Below, piece by piece: positions 12,073-25,100 of a stretch of 64,000 nt of DNA; the stretch's first letter is position 1, and every line of letters begins with the position of its first letter. Location of the stretch: positions 28,185,501 through 28,249,500 of the forward strand of contig NC_057916.1 of assembly GCF_018873765.1 (NCBI RefSeq), in the 5' to 3' direction. The notes beneath the pieces are model-generated. The model saw only the letters and a list, made by a program, of their open reading frames with translations. It was not told the DNA's origin and did not search any database. The position numbers and the translations under genes were made by a program. This DNA is from Telopea speciosissima (lineage: Eukaryota; Streptophyta; Magnoliopsida; Proteales; Proteaceae).

Positions 12073-13908
12073 TTGGCGGCCTTCAATAGATCCCTCCGTG
12101 TCACCTTACGTTGCTCGTTTTGCCATAATGGCACAGTCGGTGCTTCTTGTCTTCGAAGGTCACTGGTAAACGTGGCAATCGATGACGTTCATCCCTCTTG
12201 GGACGATCCAGATGCTGAACAACGGACCTCGTTTCCTTCCAAGGAGATTGAAGGATTTGGTGACCCTGAGGGTAGGGTTAGGGTTTCTGGTTCATCATCA
12301 CAGCCAGCTGATGAGGAGAAACCTCCTAAGGAGTTTACTGAGAACAATCATCGTCTTACCATTTCCGAGCTTCTTGTGAAAACTTCGAAACTTTATCTCG
12401 CCTCCTCCCCTGTTGGGGAACCAAAAAATGGTGCTAACCCTTCTACTTCTCATCCAGCCGCATATAACAGCTTGATGAAGTCTTTCAGTCGGGTCGGCAA
12501 GGTAGATGAAGTTCTTAGGCTCTTCCGTCAGATGAAAGAAGGTCCGTGCTATCCCAACGTTCTCTGTCACAACACCGTGCTTAATTGCCTCGCTGCTGCG
12601 AATCGCTTTCATGCGCTTCGTGCGGTTTTGGAGGAGATGTACTTTTCCGGTGTAATTCCCAATGTCTCCACCTTCAACATCTTGGTCAAGGCGTATTCCT
12701 GTCATTCCTATCAGTTCAATTTGGCTTTCCGTGTCCTGGATGAGATGTCCTCTGTGGGTTGCAATCCAGATGTGATTACTTACTCGACCTTGATTACTGG
12801 TCTTTCTAGAGCAGGAAGAATTATAGATATAGAAGCTGTAATAGAGATGATGCTCGATCGGAACTGTGATCCGAATGTTTATACGTTTGCTCCTATTTTG
12901 AAAGCTCACTGTGAGAGAGGAGATGTCAAAGCTGCAGAAACACTGATTGAGACGATGCGGGTGAGCAATTGTCTTCAGAATTCTCTAGTTCACAACATCT
13001 GGATTGATGCACTTTGCAAAAGTGGGCGTTTTGATGAGGTTGAGTTGATCTTTAAGGAAGGCACATCGAAAGGTTGGAAGCCTAGCACTATCAGTTATAA
13101 CACCTACATGAATGCACTTTGTAAAGGGGGCAAGGCTGATGAAGCTTACAGAGCATTAGAACTTATGATGGGCAATGGACTATATCCTACTGTTGTGACC
13201 ATGAGTATACTTCTTGATTCCCTCTGCCATGCTTCAAAGGTTTTTGAGGCAAAGAAAGTTTTGGACCTGAGTTTCCATTTTGATTGGGAAGTCAGTTTGG
13301 TAAGTTACAATATTGTGATGAATACATTATGTAAGATCGGTCACTGGCGGAGTGTTATGATGCTATTAGTTGACATGTTAAAGAAGGGAGTTTGTCCGAA
13401 TACTAGGACTTATAATATTGTGGTTCATAGCCTTTGTGAAGCTAAAAAGCTGATGGAAGCGGAATATTTGGTTGAGTGCAAAGGTTTCAGTGCTGATGTT
13501 GTGACTTATAACACGTTATTGAATGGGTATTGCAAGACAGGAAATTTATCTGAAGTAAATAATTTGTATCATAGAATGACAATCATGGAAAAGATTGATC
13601 CCGATATTTTTACATACAACATTCTGATTGAGATTCACTGTAAAAAGGGAAAAATTAAGGATGCTGTGGATATCTTTGGCGAGGCTCATCTCAAAGGTTT
13701 CTTGCCAGATCTTGTTGCATACTCCACTTTCATTGATGGTTGTCTTAAGAATGGTCTACTCGACAAGGGGCTGCAGCTGCTGGATAGAATGCTAGAGCAG
13801 GGACTTGTTCCTAATATTGCTGTTCAGGAGTCATTTGTTAGGGCATTTTGTAAGAAAAACTCGTCGCATGTTTGGATATCTGTTGAGAAATTACTTGGGA
13901 GGAGGTAG
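12073..13908 (+). CDS. P-class pentatricopeptide repeat (PPR) protein
   Basis: Open frame of 611 codons with about 13 consecutive 35-residue PPR motifs from roughly residue 129 to 585 (units such as AYNSLMKSFSRVGKVDEVLR and ITYSTLITGLSRAGR). There is no DYW, E or SMR tail, so it is P-class. P-class PPR proteins bind specific organellar RNAs and act in stability, splicing or translation; the basic, Ser/Arg-rich N-terminus suits a mitochondrial or plastid presequence. Oddity: the frame begins at a TTG, just after an in-frame stop at 12058, and its first ATG is at 12475 (codon 135), inside the first PPR motif. An ATG at 12023 opens another frame that could supply a presequence only through a frame change or splicing; the 26-nt GT-AG gap that would join them is too short for a plant intron. 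The gene converges on the thaumatin-like gene. Confidence 0.88.
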   Translation: MAAFNRSLRVTLRCSFCHNGTVGASCLRRSLVNVAIDDVHPSWDDPDAEQRTSFPSKEIEGFGDPEGRVRVSGSSSQPADEEKPPKEFTENNHRLTISELLVKTSKLYLASSPVGEPKNGANPSTSHPAAYNSLMKSFSRVGKVDEVLRLFRQMKEGPCYPNVLCHNTVLNCLAAANRFHALRAVLEEMYFSGVIPNVSTFNILVKAYSCHSYQFNLAFRVLDEMSSVGCNPDVITYSTLITGLSRAGRIIDIEAVIEMMLDRNCDPNVYTFAPILKAHCERGDVKAAETLIETMRVSNCLQNSLVHNIWIDALCKSGRFDEVELIFKEGTSKGWKPSTISYNTYMNALCKGGKADEAYRALELMMGNGLYPTVVTMSILLDSLCHASKVFEAKKVLDLSFHFDWEVSLVSYNIVMNTLCKIGHWRSVMMLLVDMLKKGVCPNTRTYNIVVHSLCEAKKLMEAEYLVECKGFSADVVTYNTLLNGYCKTGNLSEVNNLYHRMTIMEKIDPDIFTYNILIEIHCKKGKIKDAVDIFGEAHLKGFLPDLVAYSTFIDGCLKNGLLDKGLQLLDRMLEQGLVPNIAVQESFVRAFCKKNSSHVWISVEKLLGRR

Positions 13909-16030
13909 GTACATCTCAATTGTTGAAGACCCAGAAAAAAGACTCCTTGATTCCTAGCATTAGAATAGGATTGTGAAGCGTCTACGGGTAAAGCAATGTA
14001 TCCATATAACTGCTTGCCACCTATGCTCTGCCATCTGTTCCAAGTTTAAGAACCTAGGTAATGGTATCATGGTCAAACAGCTGACAAAGGGGATGAGCGG
14101 AACAGGGAGTCTACTGGACGCAGTTCAACTAGCGGAGAGGATAGGTATGTAATTCATCGTTTTCTTGTAACATAGGACAGGTAGCTCTTGCCTTGCCTTT
14201 CAATTTACAAAACTCGCTACTTTGACTATCAACTTTTTTCATTTTTGGCAGATAATCTGTCATTGTTCTTGGTTGACATCACTTTGTAGCAGAATTTGTA
14301 TAAACTAATCTGACAGAGAGTAAGTATCATGGTTGAATTTCATACTGTGCTTGGGATTTGCAGTGCACTTTGTCTCATTCTTGTTAGTGTCATTTTTGTA
14401 TAGAAGGCCCTTTTGCTGATTCACAACCCTTGCCCCTTGTCTTCTTCTTACCAACAATGCCATGTTTTCTTATGCAGCTTGTTTGGAGCTGGAGCCATTT
14501 CATAGTTTTCTACTGTCCCTGTTTTCCAATAGGCTGCATATAATTTGGTAAATATTAGTGGTTGCAAGAATGAAATGACCATTTCTAGTTTGTCTGGTAA
14601 TGCATTAAGATAGACTTAATGAAATAAAACTTGAAATTTCAGTTAGTTGAATGTTACTTTCAAAACTAAACCACCGGTGACCACACTACTGATCCTTAAT
14701 TTTTGGTTGAACAAAATGTTTGTCACAATCGAAGTCTTTGCAAGATGACAATAACATGCATTGAATTCCAGTTACTCTCTGTGGTATTGATGTTACTCTG
14801 TGCTGCTGAACATTGACTGGGTGAAATACAGATTAAATGTTTCATAACTATATCAATGTATCTTTGGGCGCTATCTGTGTACTGGAGCCATACTCTCTTG
14901 AGTTCTGGTCCCCACCCCCGAAAAAAAAATAATTTAATGTAGCTCATGTATCAGGTTTTTGCTCCCAGCAATGTTGATTTAACACTTCAACTGCTCGATT
15001 GCTCATGCAGGTTGGAAGAAAAGGATCTGCATCTCCAACTTGTTGCAGTGTTAGCTTTCTCCATTTATGATGAGGTCGTAGGTTCCTTCCCACAATCCCA
15101 CCACCTCATTGGTTGGGATGCCTCAGAGAATATTCAATCGAATAGTAAATCCTCGCCGTGACAGTCCCATCTGTTTCTCTGGGAAGTGGTCATTTTTTAG
15201 CATCAATGTGTTCACTAAGAATAGAATTAGGTGGATATCCATTTATTTATTATGATTTTTTTCTTTTTTGGCTTTTGCTTTTATGTTAGAGGCCTATACT
15301 TGTGGCCATATTGCTTATAGTTTGCAACAGTCTTGGTGAGTTTCCTTTCGGGATGTGCCCTACTGTATATAACAAAGCTTATTCAATTATAAAGGAATGT
15401 GTATATTACAGAAGGAAGGTAATGAAAAAGTATGCATCTATTTATTGTGACTAGTAGTACTCGTTTGTAATTTTTGCCATTATATAATAATGGCTTGATC
15501 ACTGATTTACTAGAGAGAAAAATTGGGGGTTTCTGCAATCAGTTTCATTCCATGATGATGATGCCCATATGACAGCAATAGTGACCCACCTACAGCATCA
15601 ACATAAGATTTACAATCATCTTTGCATCTGGTCTATACTGGGTGCAAGTGGTCACTGAAAATCTAGAAATATTGCAGAGGTGGTAAATGGACTTTGAGGT
15701 ACGCATATATGAAAGTAGTTGATCTTCATCAAGAGTCGACTCTTGTGGGAAAGACTCCTTCAAGTATGGGATCGTGGAGTTTAGCAATGAAAAACAACTC
15801 CTGGAGACATCCCTGTGACTTCGATTTACAGAAGCTAACAATGTTGAGTAGGTGGCGAGGACTAAACCATCCATTACAGCAAGAAAAGATTCACTTCTTA
15901 TATGGTTGGAAGAGAATAATATTACAAGCTAATGATCAACGAGACAATAACACTCACAAAAGATGCTTAAATCTCTAATACATCCAACTGTGTTTGTAGA
16001 GTGAAAACTGCAATTTTATCAATCACTCCC
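13909..16030. other. Intergenic region between convergent PPR and thaumatin-like genes
   Basis: This should hold the 3' untranslated regions of both neighbours. No further gene, RNA gene or transposon was recognised. Confidence 0.4.
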
Positions 16031-16864
16031 TCAAGTGGGAGGGCAGAAGGTGATAACGTAACGTGCTGCCCTACATTTGTGAAGGCTTGAAGAGTCATCG
16101 AAGGCGTAGCTATAGGCCCTTGGGCAGATGGCCTTGAAGAGATGAGCAAAAAGCGAGGGCTGACAAGTTTTAGGATTGGCATAGTCCCCTGTGCAGCAAT
16201 ATTTTGCGGATTTCATGGCCAAGCAAGCACTCTTGCAACCCACCACCTTTCCCCCTTTCTTCACCTCCAATGCCGATGGGCAGCAAACGTTCAAGTCCAA
16301 CTCACAAGCTGCGACGCCGCACCCAACACCACCACCACCATTACCACCAACGGGTATCATGGAAACTGGGAGATTAAAACCATCCACTAAACTCACATCA
16401 TAGAAATGCAGAGGAGATGCGGAGGTGCCAAGAGTCATCTCAACCACCGTAGCGGGTGGCACCCCTCCTGTGCCCCTGCAATGTAACAAGCCAGCACAGT
16501 CTCCAGTCTCACAAGAGCCTTTGCCGTTTGCATCAAAGTAACAACCTTGCCTGCCCCAAATTCTACCGGACCACTTCTCTGGCGCATCAATAACAACCTC
16601 CTCACCCCTGTTGAGAAGAAAGCCGCCGTCCCCAGGAGATGGTTGACCTGCGGTACCAAGGACCCCAGGCCAAACGCTCTCATTGCAGTTATTCACCAAG
16701 ATGAGTTGGATTGCATCTGTAATCAAACACAAAAGAAAACCCTTCAGTTTCTTACAACTTCACACACACACACACACACACACACAGAGGTCCATACTTG
16801 TTAAGGGGAGGGAGATGAAAAGGCAGAAAAGGAAGGGAAGGAAGCGTGAGACTGTTGGCATCAT
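16031..16864 (-). CDS. Thaumatin-like protein (PR-5 family)
   Basis: Two exons on the minus strand: 16864-16798 and 16716-16031, with an 81-bp GT-AG intron holding a (CA/TG)n run. The product is 250 residues. Exon 1 encodes a signal peptide ([20 protein letters not shown], cut near LTNA), so the protein is secreted. The mature part shows the thaumatin signature region with [14 protein letters not shown], many spaced cysteines (including [10 protein letters not shown] and [11 protein letters not shown]) and the closing YVITFCP. The usual length of about 225-250 residues is kept. Thaumatin-like proteins are apoplastic or cell-wall proteins linked to defence and stress; some bind or cut beta-1,3-glucans. 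There is no C-terminal anchor tail, so it is a plain large-type TLP. The frame could also open at a CTG in the intron, but the spliced ATG start with signal peptide is far better. Confidence 0.92.
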
Positions 16865-18958
16865 TTTGTCTTCGAACTGTAAAGAAGGTGATGGTGTGTT
16901 TGAGAGTCTTTGAGGTATGCAATGTTAATGTGATGCAGAGAGAGAGAGAGAGAGAGGGAGGGAGTTAAGGGGGGGAAGACTGGAGAGTGGGCTTCCTTTT
17001 GTTTCGCCACCATGGGGTGTGATTGACAACCGCAAGCAAGTGGAACGGTTTAAGAAGAGAGTACTTCACGGGGCAATGGCACCACTTTTTTTCTACTGTT
17101 AGTCAAAGTGGCATATATCCCTTGCTTTGGTTAGAGGTTTTCTCCTGAATTAATCTATATTAGATTATGATTTGTGATTGTATATTTCAGTGCCTAACAC
17201 TCTACCCTTTACAGAGATGTTGAGCCTAAGCTGTCCCTCTTTATCCTTCTTTTCGTATGGCTCGCTTCCCCCTTCCTCTTCCCCCTCTCTTTAACCATGA
17301 GATTAATAATGGAAAAACCTGGCATTACAATCCTCTACAGAATAAGGGCACCAAATGGGTGTATAAACCACATCTAACCATGGTCGAGGGAAGCTTAAGG
17401 AAGTAGCAGACAAGATGAAAGGTAAGAATCCTAAGATCTGCATTGCGAGTTTTAAGTGTAATTAATAGACTTGGATGACTAATATTGTTAAAAGAAGTAT
17501 AAAACAAAACAATCAATGCCTCTCTTATTACTTTATCCTCCTTCTTGTATAAGATTCCAACTTTTGTGTTCAAGAAGCCCCTCCCATGAAGTTGCTCGGA
17601 AGGATTGAACTCTATGGCTTTATGGATATGATTTGCTTTCCGCCGCAGGTTCAGTGAAGCTCTGCTCGTTCATGTTGTTTGTTTCAACCTTGAACAGCTT
17701 ATCGGGCATGGAAAGGGTCTCGGTTTCTCTAGTCCGGCACCAATATTTGTCTGGAGATTGGATAGAACTGAAATTTTATGGACAAATAAATCCCGAAGGC
17801 TTTTATAGATATCTACAAAATGGTTTATATTGGTTTACATGTAAGTTTCAGCCAAAATGGAGTTGGCCATGAGGAAGTCAATGACTAATGAAACTTTTTC
17901 TTTATCCCCCCCCCCCCCAAAAAAAAAAATAAAAAAACTTATGAAACTATTCACACAAAAAAAAATGGATAGCTAAAAAAGTAAGGGAATATGTCAATCC
18001 ATAGGAGGGTGGGTCCGGAATATGGTACGTGACCTATATAGATCATTTTGTAGATATCGATATGATCAAAATTGCCACATCACAGTTAGCTACCAAATTA
18101 GAGACTCTAATCTTGCCAATACTGAAGAATTTTTTCCAAAAAGAAAATTCAAAGTCCTCAACCCAAACCCAACCCCTTTCCGTTCAGACATGGTTAACTG
18201 CATATTTAAAGTTCAACTGATCTTTGTACTTCAGATTTGTTGAGTATCACTCTTCCTATAAAGAAGGGCCTTCCTTTTCCTAATAGAAGTTTCAAGGCTA
18301 CAGCAACTAAAAGTAGGAAAGCCCCCAAAGCTGGAGAGCAATTTTGACGTATCGCCACCCTTATCCTAGACTTTGCATTGTGTGTTTAGAAGATTCAGTG
18401 ATTCACAGGGAAGTAGATTGTCTCGCTTATAACAGTTGAAAGGAAGAAATAAAGGGGAAACCTTTCAATAGTACGTGTAATTGGAAGTGAAGTAGTTTTA
18501 CTTTCATTTTCAATAACTTCTAACCAAACTCAAACTCTCTGGTAAATTCTTTCTTTCCTCAACATAAGAAATTCCTTAAATAGGATCCACTGTACAGCTT
18601 TGTCCCAGATACTAGATAATAACTTCATCTGCCTTGAGGAAGAAGAGGACCTTGAAAACACATGGATGGAACCGCATTTGATTGGTCATCTTGGTTACAC
18701 ATATACTTGTTGCATCATCGATGAATAGAAATAACCATTAGAGAATGAAAATCAAATGCATTATTATACGTAAATGACACAGAAAAATCAAAAGAAATAT
18801 TTTCTATACAAACAACCTTATTCGTGTATAACATTTACTGTTGAATCAACTGAAAGCAAACATATCACCTATAGAAGAAACAAAGAAAATTTATTAAAAA
18901 ATTAAATCACAGATTAGATAACATTACTTGGGAAGTGAACAGCTTCCAAATACGGTAA
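16865..18958. other. Upstream region of thaumatin-like gene with a diverged TIR-element copy
   Basis: An AG microsatellite lies near 16934-16960 in the presumed leader or promoter of the thaumatin-like gene. From about 17719 to 18110 there is a diverged relative of the small TIR element found in TOC75 intron 6 (shared CTAGTCYGRCACCAATATTTG start and TTTCAGCCAAAATGGAGTTG). No gene was recognised. Confidence 0.45.
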
Positions 18959-19192
18959 GAATAGATAAGTAGGTCCAAATGTCCTACGCACAAACTTGGG
19001 ATTTCTCTCCAGATTCATCCGAGCAGGAAGCCTTGAATTTGACTTTTACGAGAACCTATCTCTAGTATAGTATACAAAATAACTCCGATTTTCAGCCTAC
19101 AAGTTCGAAAAAAAAATTCTCTCTAACTGCAGCAATGCCAGAAAAGAAATGGATCTCAAGCAAAATTTTGAAATTAAATGAAACCGTTCCTC

Positions 19193-22100
19193 TCAAAACC
19201 TTTCGCCAAACCTAAGGAAAATTGCACCAGTCCCAGAATTATGATCAACAGCATACTCTGCACGCACTAGACCCAGCTTCACACCAACGCCATATGAGGA
19301 GCCTTGACCTGCTCGACGGTAATATTCTGTTGGGTTGCCCTTCACATCCTTTGAACTTCCAAGATCATTGCCATGTTCAGCAAAAGCATAAATGTGGGTG
19401 CTCCTCACGGGTATACGCAGCTCAGCTGCAAGCTGCATAACATCATAGGAAACAAGTCAGCTATGTAATTTGCTCTTTTCATATTTGTATTCAGAAAAAA
19501 CCATGGCATATGATTGTTATGAACATGAGAATAAAGCTATGTTTTATTTCCTGCTAAATGCAAATACAGATATCACAGATACCATTTGTTATGCTCCCAC
19601 ATCAGAGAAATAACAAGAATAGAAAAAGACCAAGGAGAAAACCAATTGTTTGAACAGAACCATCCAACTTTAACATCCTCTAGACCATCCAATATCCTAA
19701 TGTATGTGACTGAACTCATGAATTTTTTTTAGTAGCCCATTAAACTGGAATTTTTTTTATCTGGAAATATTGTTCCATAGACTACTTGAGGTTGTGAAAA
19801 TTGATGAGAGAGAGATGCCACAGAGCGATTATTTTAGGTATCTGAGCACAATCATAATAAATAAAGGAGGAGAAATAGAGGATGATGTTATGCAGAGAAT
19901 TAATGTAGGATGGACATAGTGGAGAGGTGCATCAGGAGTGTTGTGTGATCAAAATATTCTTTTAATACTTAAAAGGAAAATTTTATAGGACAGTCATAGG
20001 ACCGACTATGACGTACAGTGCGGAATGTTGGGCAGTTAAGAAACATCATATAAATAAACTCAGTGTAGCTGAGATGAGGATGTTGAGACAGATGTGTGGT
20101 ATAACTAGGAAAGATAAAATAAGGAATGAACAAATTGGAACTGATTTGGGAGTAGCTCAGATACGTGATAAGCTACGAGAAAGTCGTTTGAGGTGGCATG
20201 GCCATGATCAACAGAGGCCTTTAGATGCTCCAATACAGAGGGGTGGCTTGATTCAGATTGAAGGAGCAAAAAGAGTCAGGGGTAGACCTAAAATGTCTCT
20301 GGCAGAAGTGGTGAGGAAAGACATGCATTTGATATAAGTATAGCTTTGAATAGAGATGATAGGAGGGTAAGGATCCATGTAGCCAACCCCATTTAGTTGG
20401 GATAAGGCTGAGTTGAGTCGAGTTGAGACTACTTGACGTAGATCGATCAGAGGAAAATGATCTGGTGGTGGCAGGCATAGATCGTGGAAGAGGAGAAGAG
20501 GGAGAGAGAGAGAAGATCAGAAAGTTCAATCGCAGGGAAGGGGAAGGAGAGAGAGAGAGAGGAGATCGTGGGGGAGAGAAAGGGCACAGGGGGAGAAAAG
20601 AGAGAAAGGAGAGAGGCAACAATCTCACTTTCAAAACAAACTAAATCAATCCGTTAATCAAATCTTGGGGGCTGTCTAAGCATTACAAGTATTTATTAAG
20701 ATGTAAAAATAAAGAAAATCAGACCGATTTTCTCTCTCTCTCACTCCTTCACCCCCCCCCCCCTTCCTTTCCACCTCAATTGCTGGCCATTATTGGAGTT
20801 TCTAACCAACCAAATAACTTAATAACAAAAAACTAAAAGACCCAACTGAAACAGGGATGCTTTGGAAAGAGTTCTTAGTTAAACTCAAAACTGACCTTAT
20901 CTCCTCTAAACTGGGTCCCACAAGTAAGATAAACTTTATCTAAGAAGCAAATTGGGTATATTACATTTGAGGTGCCCAATCTTTGACAAAAGGACATTTA
21001 GGGTGCCTAATCTTTTAAAAGTGATGTTTGGGGTTCCTTATTAGACTAGTCTTACCCCAAATGGAGTTTACTCCTTCAATCCTTCTTCCACTTCTCATCT
21101 CTGCTCTCTGTACTTCCAAGCCACCCCACCACCCACCCTATCGGCTCCACCTCCACTTCCACCAACCCAGCTGACAACATCCTCCAAACCCATCAAGTAC
21201 TTAAAGGAGGGCCTGGTTGCATGTGAAATTGGCGAATTGCAGGAGTGGAGATGTATCCGAGAAGGCCGTGTAGGCACCGATCTTGAGAACATCAAAAGTT
21301 GGGGAATTCCTATGGAGAGGAGAGAAGCAAGTGTTGTTAGTGAGGAGAAGCAATTGCAGGGCCTCCTTGAAGTAGAAAGCAACCCTGTATAGGGGCTTCC
21401 CTACTGGGAAGAGCTGCTGATTTTGCTCTGCGCCATTATTGCCCTCTGTTGAAGATGATGAGGGAAGGCTTGTGGTTGCTGCTGTTGCCTCCATGGGTAA
21501 AGCTCTCCATCCGATTCAGCAAACAGAACCTTGGGAGATCTGAGAGATCGGGTCAACCACAGCAGCATGGTGGGTGGTGCTTCGATTGGGGAGCAAGGAG
21601 GTGCTGCCCTTCCTGCGGGAAAGATAATGGCACAAAGAAATCCAGGGTCTGAGGATGATGGACTTGTGGATGGTTTATTAGCAATTGTGAATTAAAAAGC
21701 AGAAAGCTCAAGACGTGTTTGCTGCTGTTGATAAAAAACATCATGAGGTAAAGAAAGAGGGAGAGGGAGATTTGTAGGGAGGTTGTTAGGGGAAGAAGAG
21801 AAAATGGGTTGGAAGGGTTGCTACTGCGGTTAGGAATAAGATAAGGCATTTTGTAATTAGGAGAAGCTGTGCTGGGGAATAAGCCAACCCTTCCAATATG
21901 GTTGTTGGTGGTGGTGGTGATGATGGTGGCGGCGGTTGTGGTAGCGTTGCTATTTGCAGAAAACCCAGAACCGAGAAATCAGTCATGGCTAAGGCTAATG
22001 ATGCGAAATTATTACACACAAACACTCATAAACACCACCCAAAACCACATAAATGACGCATTAGGAGGATGCCTTAATAAAGGAAGGGCTTTACTCTTTC

Positions 22101-25100
22101 TTTTCCGTTTCTGCTGTCTGTTGAACAGATGGCCACTGAGAGGCAGTGTGTTCAACACTATCGAGATCTTTTCTTGCAATCTAAGACTTGTTTCAGAGAA
22201 TTTATAGCTTCAGAAAGAGAAACCCATTACAACAAAGATTTGTATTCCAGACCAACTCGCCAGAGGCCAAGAAAGGAAGAAAGAATGACTTCCATCAGCA
22301 GATCGAGCTGCGTCAATGACGCTTGCTTCCCCGTGCGGGCGACGTACAAGAATCAGATGCAAATTTTGTGAGATTGGTGAGCTCAAAGTCAAACGGTAGC
22401 AACAGCAACAGGGGAGTGGTTGTGTTGCTATTTGCGGGACACCCTCCTTCCACTTGCTCCCTGACGCCGAAGAAATCGAAGAAGAGAACTCTGAAACATT
22501 TGCAACTTCTAATACCCCCTTCCCTCGCAAACCAAAGGGCATTCCCCATGTCTAAAACACAGTAAACCCAGGACAAAAGCTCTCCAAAACAAACACAAAG
22601 TGGTTGACGGTTGCGAGGAGGTGGAGGTGGAGCCGATGGGGTGGACCGGTGCGGAGATGGGAAGTGAGAGTTGTTAAAGGGTAAAATTGGAAATTTACTC
22701 AGCTTGGGATAGGACTAACCTGATAGGGAACCCCAACTGTCACTTTTAAAAGATGATGTACCCAAAACATCCTTTTGTCAAAGATTGGGCACCTCATACG
22801 TAATTTACCCAAGATAATTTCCTAACCAATAGCTAATGGACCCCACTACTAATATTAACTATCAAATTAAAGTACTAATTTCGTGTACCCCCTTGGGCCT
22901 TATAATTGAGCTCAATACAAAAACAAATGTTTAAAACAAAAGCCCATAACCAAATACTATCAAAACGGACCCTAATGTTGCACCGAAACTGCATTACTAC
23001 TTTATTAAGGTGTACACCTCAGTCAAGAGGCAAATCTTGATGTGTCCAGCCAACCTAGATTCTAGATTAAATTAAAGATCAGATCGGCTGCTCCACAAAC
23101 CCAAATCTGAACTACTTTCCTGATAAAACAAAGGCTCATTGATTTATCTGGTTTCAGTAGCCTGCATTGGGGAAAGAAAGAGAAGAGAAAAGGGTTGTTA
23201 TAGACTAAAGAACGGTACCCATGAATAGTAACTGAAGAGAAAGAAGAGAGAGAAAGGAGGAAGCCTTCTTGGCTACACAATTCAAATCCAAATTTTGTAT
23301 TCTATTCCATTAACCATCATCATGGGGGGTTTTATATGAAAACAAAAGAAAGTCTCATAAATCTAAAATTTTAGGCAGCTAGACTTTAACTTAACTAACT
23401 AGGACTCTAAAATACTTTACTAATTATAATTGTTGAAGCCTAATTGATACAATCCCGGGGTTCGAAAAACCCTTAATTTGGGTCGCTACGGCCCACCCAT
23501 CACATCAAGAGTATTAGTGGCAAAACAGCAAATAAATTGAAGTTGCCATGGGAAAGTGGCAATCTGGTAAATAACCAGATTTCTCAAGGGGATACTAGGT
23601 AAGTTGAAGAGAAATGGATATGAAAAGGGTCTAGGATTTATTGAGCAGGGGTAGATTTGGAAGTAAAAAAATGAGGACACAATTAGACTAGAGATAACAG
23701 GAAGGGTAATTTTGGAAGCTAAGGAAAGGAGGGTTAAAACACCACACAATAGAGGTTGTCTTCAACCTCAGAGTCGAACCAGCAGCAGAAAGGGCTACAA
23801 TTTCGACATGGGAATCTCCAACTCAAGAGATCTAATCAATCTGAAGATTCAAGAGTAGTTTGTCAAGCCACTAATCTCTAATCCCCACCTAATAAATCAC
23901 CCAACCAGCAATCCAGAAGTTGAAAGAGATCTTCTGAAACTAAACCACATGGTATTGTAGATACCAGGTTTGATCTCAGATTATTTACTCATGGAAGAAT
24001 GGACTTTATGGAATAAGTTTCAAGGGTTTGTGTCGTATTGGGGAGAAAAGTGATCTCCCAAAGTTTCAGGTCAAGAGGTTGAGTCACCAGCAAGATCTAT
24101 CGAACTATACCCAACCCCGATGTACTGCAGATAACTGGAACAAGGGAAAACAGCAGCAGAATGGGAGGAATTAACAGAAAAGAAAAGAGGGAGATGGAAA
24201 AATAACGATGGGAATGAAGAGATGAGAGAGGGGGTAGCACATAACTCCACGACTGTGAAGAACCAAACACTCAAAATTTCATTCCATTCTAAAAATAATT
24301 TTGTTGATGACATTGCTCATATGTATAAAGAAAAAATAAATAAAAGACTCCTATCTAAAACTATAATAGAATCAAACTCAAGTCTAAAAATAGAGTTCCA
24401 AGCTAATTTGGACTCTCAATCCTAGGTAGAAAACACCAATAAAAAAAAATTAAATAAACATTAAATTACAAAATACCCCATTAAATAGAAATTATCCTGG
24501 ACAGCTCTATTGAATCACAAAACCAGGTATGGACCCAGCCAAGCTTGCCCCGGGTTTCCAGAGAGAGTCAAAACGGTCCAACCATGGATGTGCACTTGTA
24601 TAACTGTCTCTTCGAGATAACTTGAGCCCCACATAACTAACCAAAATAAGACTCTTTAATGACTAAACTAAAGCCAACCTAATGGACCCCACTATTTATT
24701 AAATATCTATTTTTGTAACACCCTTTAGACCCCTACTTTGGGCCTTAAAAACCAGCCCCTTACAAATAAGACCAATTTTTGTACTAGGTCTACATTATTC
24801 TCCCTCAGTCAGAAAAACTCGTCCTCTAGTTTTTTAGAAGAGTAGGAATAAGAACACTTGGACGTGTGCTTGCAGCTCCTAGTCTTCAATAGAGGAAGAA
24901 TGAATTCACGATATGGAACAACTTACGTTGCAATAGGATCTTTCACTAGTTCATTTTCTGCTAGAAGGAACTGAATTTCCCTGACAGGCTCAGTTGAAAT
25001 AGCAAGTTCTTCATCCTGTTCAAGCCGCTTTCAACTCCTTTTTGTCGTTAAAGAGCTATCATGCTGCAACCCTTTTGAGGACAATAATTTGTTGTAGATG

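Noticed and set aside
16717-16732. Start of the thaumatin-like frame at a CTG in the intron
   Set aside because: The spliced exon 1 gives a proper ATG and signal peptide in the right phase.
22129-22371. Plus-strand 80-residue open frame inside the MULE
   Set aside because: It is antisense to the captured HAM fragment and has no recognisable domain.
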